A stretch of 64,000 nucleotides of DNA from Ignavibacteriae bacterium HGW-Ignavibacteriae-1 (GTDB lineage: Bacteria; Bacteroidota; Ignavibacteria; Kapaibacteriales; UBA2268): contig PGYU01000001.1 of the NCBI GenBank assembly GCA_002839825.1, positions 248,001-312,000 of the forward strand. Reading direction: 5' to 3'. The stretch's first letter is position 1, and every line of letters begins with the position of its first letter. Positions 25,464-34,897 of the stretch are shown here, piece by piece. Under the pieces are notes generated by a model. It was not told where the DNA came from and did no database searches. It saw only the letters and a program-made list of their open reading frames with translations. A program made the translations under genes and the position numbers.

Positions 25464-27722
25464 ATGTCAAAAGTTAGCGTATCTTTAGATTTTCACGGCA
25501 AGGAATACACCTTAGAAACCGGTCGCTTTGCAAAATTCTCCAACGGTGCTGTCATGGTTAGTTGCGAGGATACTTACGTTTTAGTGACTGTTGTTGCCGC
25601 AGATACCCCAAAACTTGATATTGATTTTTTGCCTCTACAAGTCGAATATCGAGAAAAAACCTCAGCTGCCGGAAAAATTCCCGGTGGTTACATCAAAAGA
25701 GAAGGAAGACCGAGCGAAAAGGAGATTTTAACCTCGCGTTTGATAGACAGACCAATCAGACCAATGATTACAAAAGGTTGGAATTACGAAACACAAATTA
25801 TCGCTTCAGTTTATTCGGCAGACGCAGACAATGACCCTGATACTTTAGCAGCAGTTGGCGCTTCCGCAGCATTGCTTATCTCAAGTATTCCATTCAATGG
25901 ACCTCTTTCTGAAGTGAGGGTGGGTATGATTGATGGCGAATTTATTGCTAATCCTTCTTACGACCAATTGAAAGAATCTGTTCTCGATATTATCGTTGCA
26001 GGTACTGACAATGCGATTTTGATGGTTGAAGGCGAATCTAAAGAAATCAGCGAAGAATTATTCGTTCAAGCGCTTGAATATGCTCACAAAGAAATCAAAG
26101 TTTTGAATGGTTTGCAAAATCAATTATTGGCTCAATATAGCAATGAAAAACGCGAAGTTCTTGTCAATGAAATTCCCGACGAAGTTTATGACCTCATAGT
26201 GAATGAAATTGAAGATGAATTGAATACTTATGTTCACAAAATCACTACTAAAAGTGAAAGACAAGAGCAACGTAGAGCAATCTTTGATAAAGCAGTTTTG
26301 AAAATGACAGAACAATTTGCTGAAAATGAAGAAATTGCTCCTAAAATCGAAAAATATACTTCAAAAGTCGTTTCTGAACTCGAAAAGAGAATGATGAGAT
26401 TGATGATTCTCGACGATAAAATTCGTCTTGATGGAAGAGGCACTTCAGACATTCGCGCTATTAGCGGCGAAGTCGGTTTATTGCCACGTACTCATGGTTC
26501 AGCACTCTTTACTCGTGGCGAAACACAAAGTTTGACATCTGTTACTCTCGGTACTAACCGCGATGAACAAATGATTGATGGCTTGCTTCCGCTCCAATCC
26601 GAGCGTTTCATGCTTCATTATAATTTCCCGCCATTTTCAACCGGCGAAGTCGGAAGAATGTTCGGCACAAGTCGTAGAGAAGTAGGGCATGGAAATTTAG
26701 CTTTAAGAGCTTTGAAAGGTATGCTTCCTGATGCGGCAGATTTCCCTTACACAATGCGCGTAGTTTCCGATATTTTGGAATCTAATGGCTCATCCTCGAT
26801 GGCAACTGTATGTGCAGGTTCAATGGCACTTTTCGAAGCAGGTGTACCGATGAAAAAACCTGTTGCAGGTATTGCAATGGGCTTGATTAAGGAAGATGAC
26901 AAAGTAGCAGTTTTATCAGATATTCTTGGCGACGAAGATTTCTTGGGCGATATGGACTTCAAAGTCACCGGAACCGAAGACGGAATCACCGCCTGCCAAA
27001 TGGATATTAAAATTGAAGGTTTATCTCTCGAAATTATGACGACTGCTTTGCATCAAGCAAAAATCGGTCGCTTGCATATTTTGAACATCATGAACAAAAT
27101 CATTGACACACCAAAAGATGACATTTCGCAATATGCACCAAGATATACTTCAATGACTATACCACAAGATATGATTGGAGCTGTCATTGGGACAGGTGGC
27201 GAAACTATTCGTGGTTTATGCAAAGAATATGCAGTCGAAATCAATATCGAAGATGACGGGACTGTATTGATTGCTTCTACAAGCAAAGAAGCAGCAGACC
27301 AAGTTGTGCTATTAATCGAAGGATTGGTCTCTAAACCTAAAGAAGGTGAAATTTATCACGCTACAGTTAAGGAAATAAGAGAAGGACTCGGCGCATTTGT
27401 CGAAATCCTACCTAAAACTCAAGGTTTGCTCCATATTTCACAAATAGCTTACGAAAAAGTAGAAAATGTAGCTGATGTTTTGACAGTTGGTGATAAGATT
27501 GATGTAAAATTACTCGAAATTACTCGCGACGGCAAATTCAGATTGAGCCGCAAAGCATTGTTGACACCGCCTGAAGGCTATGTTGAACCACCACCGTACA
27601 ATCGTGACCGCGATAGCAGAGACAGTCGTGGCGGTGATAGAGGTAGAGACAGTCGCGGCGGCGACAGAGGTAGAGGCGGAGACCGTGACAGAGGCGGCGA
27701 CCGCGACAGAAACAGAAGATAA
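25464..27722 (+). CDS. pnp: Polynucleotide phosphorylase
   Basis: 3'-5' phosphorolytic exoribonuclease of the RNA degradosome; 752 residues. Two RNase PH domains (about 1-230 and 320-545) include the substrate segments EYREKTSAAGKIPGGY and LFTRGETQSL, and an active-site DILGDEDFLGDMDFKV. KH (about 555-615, MIGAVIGTGGETIRGL) and S1 (about 625-700) domains follow. The last roughly 45 residues form an Arg/Gly/Asp-rich tail of RGGDRGRD-type repeats, which may bind RNA. It converges with the alkylation-repair gene, leaving only 2 bases between stops. Confidence 0.97.
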   Translation: MSKVSVSLDFHGKEYTLETGRFAKFSNGAVMVSCEDTYVLVTVVAADTPKLDIDFLPLQVEYREKTSAAGKIPGGYIKREGRPSEKEILTSRLIDRPIRPMITKGWNYETQIIASVYSADADNDPDTLAAVGASAALLISSIPFNGPLSEVRVGMIDGEFIANPSYDQLKESVLDIIVAGTDNAILMVEGESKEISEELFVQALEYAHKEIKVLNGLQNQLLAQYSNEKREVLVNEIPDEVYDLIVNEIEDELNTYVHKITTKSERQEQRRAIFDKAVLKMTEQFAENEEIAPKIEKYTSKVVSELEKRMMRLMILDDKIRLDGRGTSDIRAISGEVGLLPRTHGSALFTRGETQSLTSVTLGTNRDEQMIDGLLPLQSERFMLHYNFPPFSTGEVGRMFGTSRREVGHGNLALRALKGMLPDAADFPYTMRVVSDILESNGSSSMATVCAGSMALFEAGVPMKKPVAGIAMGLIKEDDKVAVLSDILGDEDFLGDMDFKVTGTEDGITACQMDIKIEGLSLEIMTTALHQAKIGRLHILNIMNKIIDTPKDDISQYAPRYTSMTIPQDMIGAVIGTGGETIRGLCKEYAVEINIEDDGTVLIASTSKEAADQVVLLIEGLVSKPKEGEIYHATVKEIREGLGAFVEILPKTQGLLHISQIAYEKVENVADVLTVGDKIDVKLLEITRDGKFRLSRKALLTPPEGYVEPPPYNRDRDSRDSRGGDRGRDSRGGDRGRGGDRDRGGDRDRNRR

Positions 27723-27724
27723 TT

Positions 27725-28399
27725 TCAATCTTTGAATGTCTTTTTTTCTAATTCTCTTAACGCATCTTTTGCATTCCACAAAGCAGTTCTGTTTTGTGGA
27801 TTTTGCTTTATAATAAGCTCCGCAATTTCGATTGATTCATCGCACAACGTCGCATTGCGTTTGCCAATCTGCCTCAAAGCCCAATTGACTGCCTTGGCAA
27901 TATGTTTGCGTTCATCTGTGCAATTATCTAACATCATTTTATAATACTGCTTAAAATCATTATCTGACAGCTTTTTCATATGAACTGCAATAACTGCTAT
28001 GCTTGCAAAAGCCGCTCGTTTGACATATAGTTTATCGGATTTGACCCAAATATTTATTGCTTCCAAAATATAAGGACCTTTTCTAAAATATTTGTTACAA
28101 ACGCTATCACAGACAGCCCAATTATCAAAATCATTTGCCCAACTGCTCATTAGTTCGATTGTTGCAAGGCTTGGTTCTGCAACCATAGCTGCAAGCATTC
28201 GTGCTTCGTGGATTTCGCTATCCCAGAGTTCTAATGCTAAATCATGGTTTTTGCCGATTTGCTTTTTCATATTTTCCAAGTCTTTCATAGAAATGCCGAG
28301 CATGATTTTTGATTCAATTCCGAATCTTTTCATCCCTGCAATGTTTGTTTCATTACGCATAGATTTGAGTAAATCCAGAATTATTTGAGATTCTTTCAT
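27725..28399 (-). CDS. DNA alkylation repair protein (AlkD-like HEAT-repeat)
   Basis: A 224-residue all-helical protein of the AlkC/AlkD DNA glycosylase superfamily. Recognisable segments are KRFGIESKIMLGISMKDL near the N-terminus, the LWDSEIHEARMLAAM repeat, FDNWAVCDSVCNKYF (with the conserved Trp and Asp) and WVKSDKLYVKRAAFASIAV, then a C-terminal VNWALRQIGKRN repeat. The family removes bulky or positively charged N3/N7 alkyl lesions without base flipping. It is a single-gene unit convergent with pnp and divergent from the phosphatase gene. Confidence 0.82.
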   Translation of the reverse strand: MKESQIILDLLKSMRNETNIAGMKRFGIESKIMLGISMKDLENMKKQIGKNHDLALELWDSEIHEARMLAAMVAEPSLATIELMSSWANDFDNWAVCDSVCNKYFRKGPYILEAINIWVKSDKLYVKRAAFASIAVIAVHMKKLSDNDFKQYYKMMLDNCTDERKHIAKAVNWALRQIGKRNATLCDESIEIAELIIKQNPQNRTALWNAKDALRELEKKTFKD

Positions 28400-28492
28400 A
28401 TGTTCCTATCCTATTTTTTATTATTTTTAAATAATCATAACTTTTTTGTTTTGAGAACGTAATTTAACTATTATTAATTTTAAAATCTAAAT

Positions 28493-31309
28493 ATGACTTA
28501 CTGGGACAAAAATCCAAATGTTTTCAAAAATATTATTGCCATAGCTTCATTGCTGGTAGTGAGTCATATTGTGCTTGTTTTTTATTTATTGATAACAAGC
28601 ACAACCGATGATAATCTTTACACCCAATTAAACGATTTCAATTATACAACAAAAACCATAATCGGCAAAAATCCGGACAAAGAAAACAAACTTGACACAA
28701 TCAAACCCGGTCACGTACTGATTGCAATCAATGATTCATCGTTAGCGCCTCCAAATTATGAATATAACGATTATTTTGATAAAATTTCTCCAAATTCTAC
28801 AGTGACATTGCGATTTCTAAATCTTCAGCAACGAACTACGCTTACCCTTTTAATTAAAAAGTCTGATATTCCGGAACAATTTACTGTATTTGTTCCAATG
28901 TCTGCATGGGTGAATTTTGTAGCAGAAGGCGGAGCTTCTGATAGGGCAGGGCTTAAGCAAGGCGACTTGATTATAAGAGTCAACGGCAAAACATTCAATG
29001 ATACTTTCGAAGCTGACAGGCTCATGAGACGCATGGGAAGCGGTAATGAAATCATGTATGAAGTCTTACGATATGAGAAAAAGTTTGACGTAAAAGTTGT
29101 GCTTTCAAAAATCGGAATAAGTTGGTATTCCTTAGTTAGTCTTATTACAAGCATTCTTACGATAATCTTAGGATTCTGGATTGGTTTCAACAAACCTAAT
29201 TTAGTTGCCGGTAGGATGATTTCCATTTCAATAATTTTTGTTGGAACCCTATTGTTTCACTTGTTTGTACGTGTGCCGATTGACCAAATTTTATTATCCG
29301 AAGTTGGCTTTTTCGTGACGAATTTTGTATTAATATTCAGTACACCATTATTCTTTCACACAGCATTGTATTTTCCTTCGGAAAAGCCCCAAATCATCAA
29401 GAAACAAAAGCCAATTTTAGTTGGTTATCTTATGGCTGCGATTTTATTCTCATTGGCTTCGATACTTTTTTTTCTACATATCAAATCATACATGCCGTAT
29501 TTATTCATGTATGGCGTAACTGTCATTTTGCTGTATTTCATAGTCCTTTTTATTTTAAATAGAAAGCATTTCAAGAAAGAAGAAAAACGCAAAAGCCTTT
29601 TTATAAGAATAATCATCATTGCTGTATCATCATTTATGATTTTCGATTTGATTATCCAAAATTTTAATTTGATGAATCGAGATTATGTCAATACTGTTAT
29701 CGAGTTTCTACCATTAGTAATATTTATGATTCCTGTCGGAATAGTTTATACAATTTGGCGTTACAGACTTTTGGATTTTGATTTCAAATTCAGACGGAAT
29801 ATAATTTTTGCATTTGCTCTTACTCTTGTCAACGTTATGTTTATCGTGATTCTGGCAGTAATAATTTTCTTTATTACCGGAATTGACATCATAGTTCCGG
29901 AGATTGTTTTTACAGGCACTGCTATCGAAGTATTGGGCGATAACCAGATTGGCAGCAATTCCAAACGTATCGAATTTTTTATTTTGTTGGGTGCTTCGGT
30001 TATAGCATTTTTCGGCGTTTATCAACTTCGCCTGAATACATCTATTTGGCTAAATAAGAAATTTGATCGTCAGACGATTAACTACAAATCTGTTTATTCG
30101 CAAATTTTTGAATCTATCGAACCAAGCTCCGGAATTGAAACAATTGCTGATACATTTATGGCAAATCTTGATAGGGTAATAGGATTCAAGCGATTTGGAA
30201 TAATTATTTATGGCACTGACCAGCTAATCCGCTTCCAGAATTATGGCGGATTTGACGGAATTGAATTAGAGAATTTCAACAAATCCCTTTCGCGTCGCTT
30301 TAATTTTTATTTGAAGGAATTCAACGGAGTATTTTCATCCGATTATTTACCTGATGGCATCAAAGAAGTTTATTACAAATATGAAATTGAAAATTTAGTT
30401 CCAATCAAGACTCGAGACCAATTCAATGGTGTAATATTATTAGGTGAGAAATTATCCGAAACAGGATTGACTCATGACGAAATTGATTTGCTCAAATCTA
30501 TTGCCAATCAAGCTTCAGTAACTATCAACAACTCACTTTTATACGAAAAACTGTCGCAACAGGAGCGAATTAGACACGAACTCGAATTTGCCAGAGAAAT
30601 CCAAACAGCTTCTTTGCCTTCCAAAGCTCCTGATTTAGAAGGTTTCGATATTTTCGGGGTTTCGATTCCGGCTTTAGAAGTTGGTGGCGATTTCTATGAT
30701 TATTTAGGTAGCAAAGACGGCAAATCGCAAACTTTCATCATAGGTGACGTGAGCGGCAAAGGAACCTCAGCTGCCTTGTATATGTCCAAAATCCAGGGCG
30801 TAATCCGTACTTTGAATGTGTTCGACCTTTCGCCACGCAATCTTATGATATATGCCAATACTCAGCTTCACAAAAAGATCGATAAAAGCTTTTTTGTGAC
30901 TGCACTCACAGCGAAACTGAACACTTCCGATATGACTTTGAAAATTGTCAGAGCCGGGCATAATCCGCTTTTATACTTTGATTCAACAACCGGAAAGGCT
31001 GAAGTTATCAAACCAATTGGCATGGGATTAGGTTTGACCGATTCGGAAACTTTTGCTTCAAATCTTGAAGAATACCACAGAAAAATCACCAAAGGCGATG
31101 TCATCTTGTTATACACAGATGGAATTACGGATAGCCGCAATCATGAAAATGATGAATATGGTGATGAAAGGTTGTCTGACGTGCTTTTGGCAAATTCACA
31201 TTTATCATCACTCGAAATTAAAGATGCGATTTTTGATGATATAAGTAATTATACAAACGGTACAATGCAATTTGATGACATGACATTGTTGATTGTCAAA
31301 ATCTTATAA
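28493..31309 (+). CDS. Membrane PDZ-GAF-SpoIIE (PP2C-type) phosphatase
   Basis: A 938-residue signalling protein. After TM1 (about residues 13-35) comes a periplasmic part with a PDZ-like domain (about 130-200; GGASDRAGLKQGDLIIRVNG). A block of seven or eight predicted TM helices (about 210-470 and 500-520) follows, then a GAF-like domain (about 545-690), a short coiled linker (QQERIRHELEFAREIQ) and a SpoIIE/RsbU phosphatase (about 715-938). Phosphatase metal residues are present in VGGDFYDYL, IGDVSGKGTSAALYMS and LLYTDGITDSRN. Such enzymes usually dephosphorylate anti-sigma-factor antagonists, but no RsbV/RsbW-like gene is near. Its 3' end overlaps the convergent DUF5683 gene by 14 bases. 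Confidence 0.85.
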   Translation: MTYWDKNPNVFKNIIAIASLLVVSHIVLVFYLLITSTTDDNLYTQLNDFNYTTKTIIGKNPDKENKLDTIKPGHVLIAINDSSLAPPNYEYNDYFDKISPNSTVTLRFLNLQQRTTLTLLIKKSDIPEQFTVFVPMSAWVNFVAEGGASDRAGLKQGDLIIRVNGKTFNDTFEADRLMRRMGSGNEIMYEVLRYEKKFDVKVVLSKIGISWYSLVSLITSILTIILGFWIGFNKPNLVAGRMISISIIFVGTLLFHLFVRVPIDQILLSEVGFFVTNFVLIFSTPLFFHTALYFPSEKPQIIKKQKPILVGYLMAAILFSLASILFFLHIKSYMPYLFMYGVTVILLYFIVLFILNRKHFKKEEKRKSLFIRIIIIAVSSFMIFDLIIQNFNLMNRDYVNTVIEFLPLVIFMIPVGIVYTIWRYRLLDFDFKFRRNIIFAFALTLVNVMFIVILAVIIFFITGIDIIVPEIVFTGTAIEVLGDNQIGSNSKRIEFFILLGASVIAFFGVYQLRLNTSIWLNKKFDRQTINYKSVYSQIFESIEPSSGIETIADTFMANLDRVIGFKRFGIIIYGTDQLIRFQNYGGFDGIELENFNKSLSRRFNFYLKEFNGVFSSDYLPDGIKEVYYKYEIENLVPIKTRDQFNGVILLGEKLSETGLTHDEIDLLKSIANQASVTINNSLLYEKLSQQERIRHELEFAREIQTASLPSKAPDLEGFDIFGVSIPALEVGGDFYDYLGSKDGKSQTFIIGDVSGKGTSAALYMSKIQGVIRTLNVFDLSPRNLMIYANTQLHKKIDKSFFVTALTAKLNTSDMTLKIVRAGHNPLLYFDSTTGKAEVIKPIGMGLGLTDSETFASNLEEYHRKITKGDVILLYTDGITDSRNHENDEYGDERLSDVLLANSHLSSLEIKDAIFDDISNYTNGTMQFDDMTLLIVKIL

Positions 31310-31859
31310 AAACAGCTACTCGGGGATTAAGAGAATGGGGGATAAAGCCAATACTGAGGTTTTCTTCTACTTCAAAATCGAATAAATGTGCCCCAACGTA
31401 AGCATCAACTGCCGCTAAAACATAAACACCGATTAGGTAAAATCCGCTCATATCGCGATTATCCCGGAAATATTCCCTGCGGAGCAAAGTTATTTCGTAT
31501 TCAGGGTTGTCTTTTTCCATTCCATCGAGTATTTCAGCATAATTACTAAACTCGATTTGGTTGTAAATAATCGAGCCATATAGCCCGAGTGCCCCTGCCA
31601 GAAATATGGGAGCTTTCCAATAACTTTCGACATACCATTGTCCCCATCCGGGTATCGCCAACGAGCGATATATAGCACCGGTTGGGGATTTGGTCATTTG
31701 AAATTCTGGCTTTTTTTCAGGACTTTCTACTTCTACCGAATCAATTTCATCTTGCGACATACAAAATGCAATATTTGCAATAAATATAAATGAAATTAAC
31801 AATATTTTGAGTAAAGTTTTCAATCTTTTTGTCAGATTAGTAAACTGCAATTGCTTCAA
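31296..31859 (-). CDS. DUF5683-type membrane protein
   Basis: A 187-residue protein with an N-terminal signal or anchor (about 13-33, ending near AFCMSQ) and a core [33 protein letters not shown]. This is the PGWGQ-Y-x-YWK pattern of DUF5683 proteins, which are frequent in Bacteroidota/Chlorobiota. A second hydrophobic segment (about 140-160) fits a small membrane protein. Function is unknown. Its 5' end overlaps ridA by 23 bases and its 3' end overlaps the phosphatase gene tail to tail. Confidence 0.68.
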   Translation of the reverse strand: MKQLQFTNLTKRLKTLLKILLISFIFIANIAFCMSQDEIDSVEVESPEKKPEFQMTKSPTGAIYRSLAIPGWGQWYVESYWKAPIFLAGALGLYGSIIYNQIEFSNYAEILDGMEKDNPEYEITLLRREYFRDNRDMSGFYLIGVYVLAAVDAYVGAHLFDFEVEENLSIGFIPHSLNPRVAVFIRF

Positions 31860-32214
31860 TTTCTACCAAAACATCTTTAGGAAGACGTGCTACTTCGTAG
31901 GCTGCACGAGCAGGTTTGCTTGTTTCAAAAAATTGATTGTACATTTCGTTCATCTCGGCAAAATGCTCCATATTTTTGAGCAAAACGGTTGTTTTTACCA
32001 CATTTTCCAATGTCAACCCAACTGATTCCAAAATGGCTGCAATATTTCTGATTGATTGTTGAGTTTGGACCCTTATGCCCTCGCCGACCAATTGTCCTTC
32101 GGGAGTAAATGGTATTTGTCCTGAAATGAAAATGAATTTTCCTTCGGCTCTTACAGCTTGCGAGTATGGTCCAATTGGAGCAGGAGCGTTTTTTGTTAAA
32201 ATCTGTTCTTTCAT
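31837..32214 (-). CDS. ridA: RidA family enamine/imine deaminase
   Basis: Hydrolyses reactive 2-aminoacrylate-type enamines released by PLP enzymes; 125 residues. The family pattern is complete: [42 protein letters not shown] and the C-terminal [23 protein letters not shown] with the catalytic-site Arg. It overlaps the upstream ROK kinase gene by 4 bases and the downstream DUF5683 gene by 23 bases, so it is part of a compact minus-strand run. Confidence 0.95.
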   Translation of the reverse strand: MKEQILTKNAPAPIGPYSQAVRAEGKFIFISGQIPFTPEGQLVGEGIRVQTQQSIRNIAAILESVGLTLENVVKTTVLLKNMEHFAEMNEMYNQFFETSKPARAAYEVARLPKDVLVEIEAIAVY

Positions 32215-33134
32215 ATTTTTTCCTTTTGTTTAATGGATAACAATTTTGATTTTGCACAATAAGCAGCGCCATAGATGCCGGAATCCTCATTATGCGTGGC
32301 TCTTTTTATAGAGATTAATTCCTTATTTCCATACATTACACGTTTGTTGACGTATTTTGTGGTTTTTTGTAATAAATAATTTGAATTTGCAATGCCGCCG
32401 CCGATGACAATTTTGCAAATATTCAGGGCATGAATTATGGATATTATTCCTGAAGCAAGGTGAAATGCTGTATTGTCGAGTGTTTTGATAGCAATCGAAT
32501 CGCCATTTTCTGCCAATTTTGTGATAGCTTCAACGCCAATAGTTTCGTTTGAGGTATTGAGTGAGTTGTAGAAATCAACAATTCCTTGTTTGCCGCATTT
32601 TGATTCGAGAGTGCCAACCCTGTAATCGTCAGCATTTTCGTCGAATATGCTGTCAATAATTATATGCCCGATTTCTCCGGCAAATCCGAAGTCCCCATGG
32701 AAAGGTTGTCCATCAATTATTATCGCCCCGCCAACTCCTGTGCCAATTGTAAGATATATAAAGTCACCAATGCTTTGGTCCGATTGACCGATTAGTTCGC
32801 TCATAGCTGCCATATTAGCATCATTTTCGATTACAGCGGGAACAGTTAATTTATTCAGCAAATTTTCATCGAGATTGACGCCCTCGAGAAATTTCAAATT
32901 TGGAGATTTTTCCAAAATGAAATCTTTGGATAGCAATCCCGGAATTCCAATTCCGATTGCTTCAATATTATAAGCATCTGAGATAGTAGAGATGTCTTGA
33001 TTTAAATACTCGAAAAATTTTGATGAATCATCAAATGAATCGCTTGGGAAGGAATAATTTTTGATTAGAGACAATTCCATATCGAATAAGCCGACTTTTA
33101 TAGATGTTCCGCCAATATCAATCCCGAGCAACAT
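32211..33134 (-). CDS. ROK-family sugar kinase (glucokinase-like)
   Basis: A 307-residue ATP-dependent sugar kinase of the ROK family. It has the phosphate loop [12 protein letters not shown] (Asp6-Thr10), catalytic Asp105 in IENDAN, and the ROK signature [15 protein letters not shown]...GEIGHI with the zinc-ligand-type His157. The usual CxCGxxGCxE zinc motif is reduced here to SKCGKQGI: only Cys180 remains, with Ser178 and Ile185 in the other ligand positions. The structural zinc is therefore probably absent. Glucose or N-acyl-hexosamine are likely substrates. It overlaps ridA by 4 bases and follows the ftsB-like gene by 1 base. Confidence 0.87.
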   Translation of the reverse strand: MLLGIDIGGTSIKVGLFDMELSLIKNYSFPSDSFDDSSKFFEYLNQDISTISDAYNIEAIGIGIPGLLSKDFILEKSPNLKFLEGVNLDENLLNKLTVPAVIENDANMAAMSELIGQSDQSIGDFIYLTIGTGVGGAIIIDGQPFHGDFGFAGEIGHIIIDSIFDENADDYRVGTLESKCGKQGIVDFYNSLNTSNETIGVEAITKLAENGDSIAIKTLDNTAFHLASGIISIIHALNICKIVIGGGIANSNYLLQKTTKYVNKRVMYGNKELISIKRATHNEDSGIYGAAYCAKSKLLSIKQKEKI

Positions 33135-33135
33135 A

Positions 33136-33453
33136 TCATTTGCCTTCGTTGTCTTGTATAACGAAAACTGTCTCGTTTCGTTTTTTCATGCCGTATTTTT
33201 CGCGGGCAACTTTTTCGATAGTTGTAGTATCAGTTTTGAGCATCTCGATTTCCTCCAGAAGCATTTCGTTGCTGTCCTTCAATGCAATAATTTCGCGCTC
33301 AAGACTTTTTGTTTCGTATTCCAATGTAAACCTGTTCCAAAGCCCGTAATCGGATATAGTCACAATCAATGCAATAGACAAAATGGCAGAAACGCCGATA
33401 ATTGTCCATCGGCGTTTCTTGTAAAAATTTATATCCGGGAAGCTGAATTTCAT
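33136..33453 (-). CDS. FtsB/DivIC-family septum formation protein
   Basis: A 105-residue bitopic protein with a basic cytoplasmic N-terminus, one TM (about 17-37) and a coiled coil (about 40-80). The characteristic ending is IEKVAREKYGMKKRNETVFVI. This is the layout of FtsB/DivIC, which bridges early and late divisome parts with FtsL and FtsQ. It overlaps gcvPA by one base and precedes the ROK kinase gene, so it is embedded in a metabolic operon rather than the division cluster. Confidence 0.85.
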   Translation of the reverse strand: MKFSFPDINFYKKRRWTIIGVSAILSIALIVTISDYGLWNRFTLEYETKSLEREIIALKDSNEMLLEEIEMLKTDTTTIEKVAREKYGMKKRNETVFVIQDNEGK

Positions 33454-34793
33454 TAAACTTGGTATTTCTTCAAAAATTCAACCAATTTGTCCAATTCTTC
33501 TTTAGTTCTCTTCTCGGTAACGGCTATCATCAATCCTTTACGATTGGGCATAAAGCGAGAAATATCCAAACCGGCGATTAAACCTTCGGGAATCCCTTCG
33601 GAAATGATAGTTGATGCATCCACAGGAGTTTCGACCACGAATTCGTTAAAGAATGGCAAAGTATTAATCAGTTTGAAGCCATTAATTTGACTTATTTGCT
33701 TAGCCAAATAATGAGCACGATGGAAACTTTGTTCAGACACTTCCTTGATGCCCGATTTGCCCATTGTAGTCATATAGACTGTGGCTGCAAGCATAAACAA
33801 GCCTTGGTTTGTACAAATGTTCGAAGTTGCTTTTTCGCGTTTGATTTGTTGTTCGCGAGTTTGCAAAGTCAATACGAAGCAACGAGTGCCTTCCGAATCT
33901 TGTGTAATTCCGGATAGTCTTCCGGGGATTTTGCGTACAAATTCTTGCTTACAAGCAAACAATCCTAAGTATGGTCCGCCGTAGCTAAGTGAGATACCTA
34001 ATGATTGACCTTCGCCAACTACGATATCAGCATTATAATTGCCCGGTGCTTCAAGCACGCCAAGTGCAATCGGGTTTGTAACCACTATAAACAAAGCTTT
34101 TTTGGAATGAGCGATTTTTTCGATAGCGTAAACATCTTCGATATTTCCGAGGAAATTTGGTGTTTGCACTACGACGCCTGAAATATCATCAGTCATAGCC
34201 GCTTCCAAAGCGTCCAAATCAGCCGAACCATCACTTTTGATAAATGATTCGTATGTGAATTCTCTGCCTGCTGTGATTGTTTTTGTAGCTTCGATGTAGC
34301 TTGGATGGACAGTTCCGGCAAATAGGAACTTCGACTTTCTGTTGTGGGCGTTCGACATCAGACATGCTTCTGCCAAAGCGCTTCCGCCATCATACAACGA
34401 AGCATTTGCAACGTCCATTCCGGTGATTTCGCAAATCATAGATTGGAATTCATACATTACTTGCAAAGTGCCTTGCGAAACTTCCGCTTGATAGGGAGTG
34501 TAGGCTGTTTTGAATTCAGGTTTTTGTAGCACTGAACCAACAATAGACGGCACGTAATGGTCATATGCACCACCGCCAACATAGCAAATATGCGATACTG
34601 CCGAAATGTTGCGGGCAGCGTATTTGTCCATCAATTTGAATGCTTCCAGCTCAGAAAGACGGCTTTCCAAATTCAAGGGTTCGGTTATTTTAAATTTACT
34701 TGGTATATTTGCAATCAAGTCATCAAATTTTTCCACACCGATGGTTTTCAACATTTCAGCTCTTTCGGAATCGGTGTTTGGTACGAATGTCAT
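33453..34793 (-). CDS. gcvPA: Glycine dehydrogenase (decarboxylating) subunit 1
   Basis: N-terminal half-protein of the P component of the glycine cleavage system, which decarboxylates glycine; 446 residues, as for split P proteins. Marks include YVGGGAYDHYVPS, TPYQAEVSQGTLQVMYEFQSMICEITGMDVANASLYDGG and GEGQSLGISLSYGGPYLGLFA, plus RREQHIRREKATSNICTNQ-like residues near the C-terminus. The PLP-lysine lies in the partner subunit gcvPB, which is not in the window, nor are gcvT and gcvH. AGGAG lies 6 bases before the ATG. The split form supports a Chlorobi-side rather than Bacteroidia affiliation. Confidence 0.94.
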   Translation of the reverse strand: MTFVPNTDSERAEMLKTIGVEKFDDLIANIPSKFKITEPLNLESRLSELEAFKLMDKYAARNISAVSHICYVGGGAYDHYVPSIVGSVLQKPEFKTAYTPYQAEVSQGTLQVMYEFQSMICEITGMDVANASLYDGGSALAEACLMSNAHNRKSKFLFAGTVHPSYIEATKTITAGREFTYESFIKSDGSADLDALEAAMTDDISGVVVQTPNFLGNIEDVYAIEKIAHSKKALFIVVTNPIALGVLEAPGNYNADIVVGEGQSLGISLSYGGPYLGLFACKQEFVRKIPGRLSGITQDSEGTRCFVLTLQTREQQIKREKATSNICTNQGLFMLAATVYMTTMGKSGIKEVSEQSFHRAHYLAKQISQINGFKLINTLPFFNEFVVETPVDASTIISEGIPEGLIAGLDISRFMPNRKGLMIAVTEKRTKEELDKLVEFLKKYQV

Positions 34794-34830
34794 TGTTACT
34801 CCTAACTTTGATATTTTTTTTTAAAAATTG

Positions 34831-34874
34831 AAAAATGTTATCATACAAAATTACTGCTATTTGCAATGATAACA
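34831..34874 (-). terminator. Candidate terminator after the manC-PGI/PMI unit
   Basis: On the minus strand, a 9-bp perfect stem (34866-34874 with 34836-34844, TGTTATCAT/ATGATAACA) encloses a 21-base loop and is followed by TTTTTC. It lies just past the stop of the isomerase gene and before gcvPA. The long loop lowers confidence. Confidence 0.55.
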
Positions 34875-34897
34875 AAAAATATCTTGAAAATGGTTTA

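Noticed and set aside
27600-27720. Repeated GGCGAC/CGCGAC units, considered as a DNA repeat array or CRISPR-like element
   Set aside because: The repeats are in frame and encode the Arg/Gly/Asp tail of PNPase; there are no spacers.
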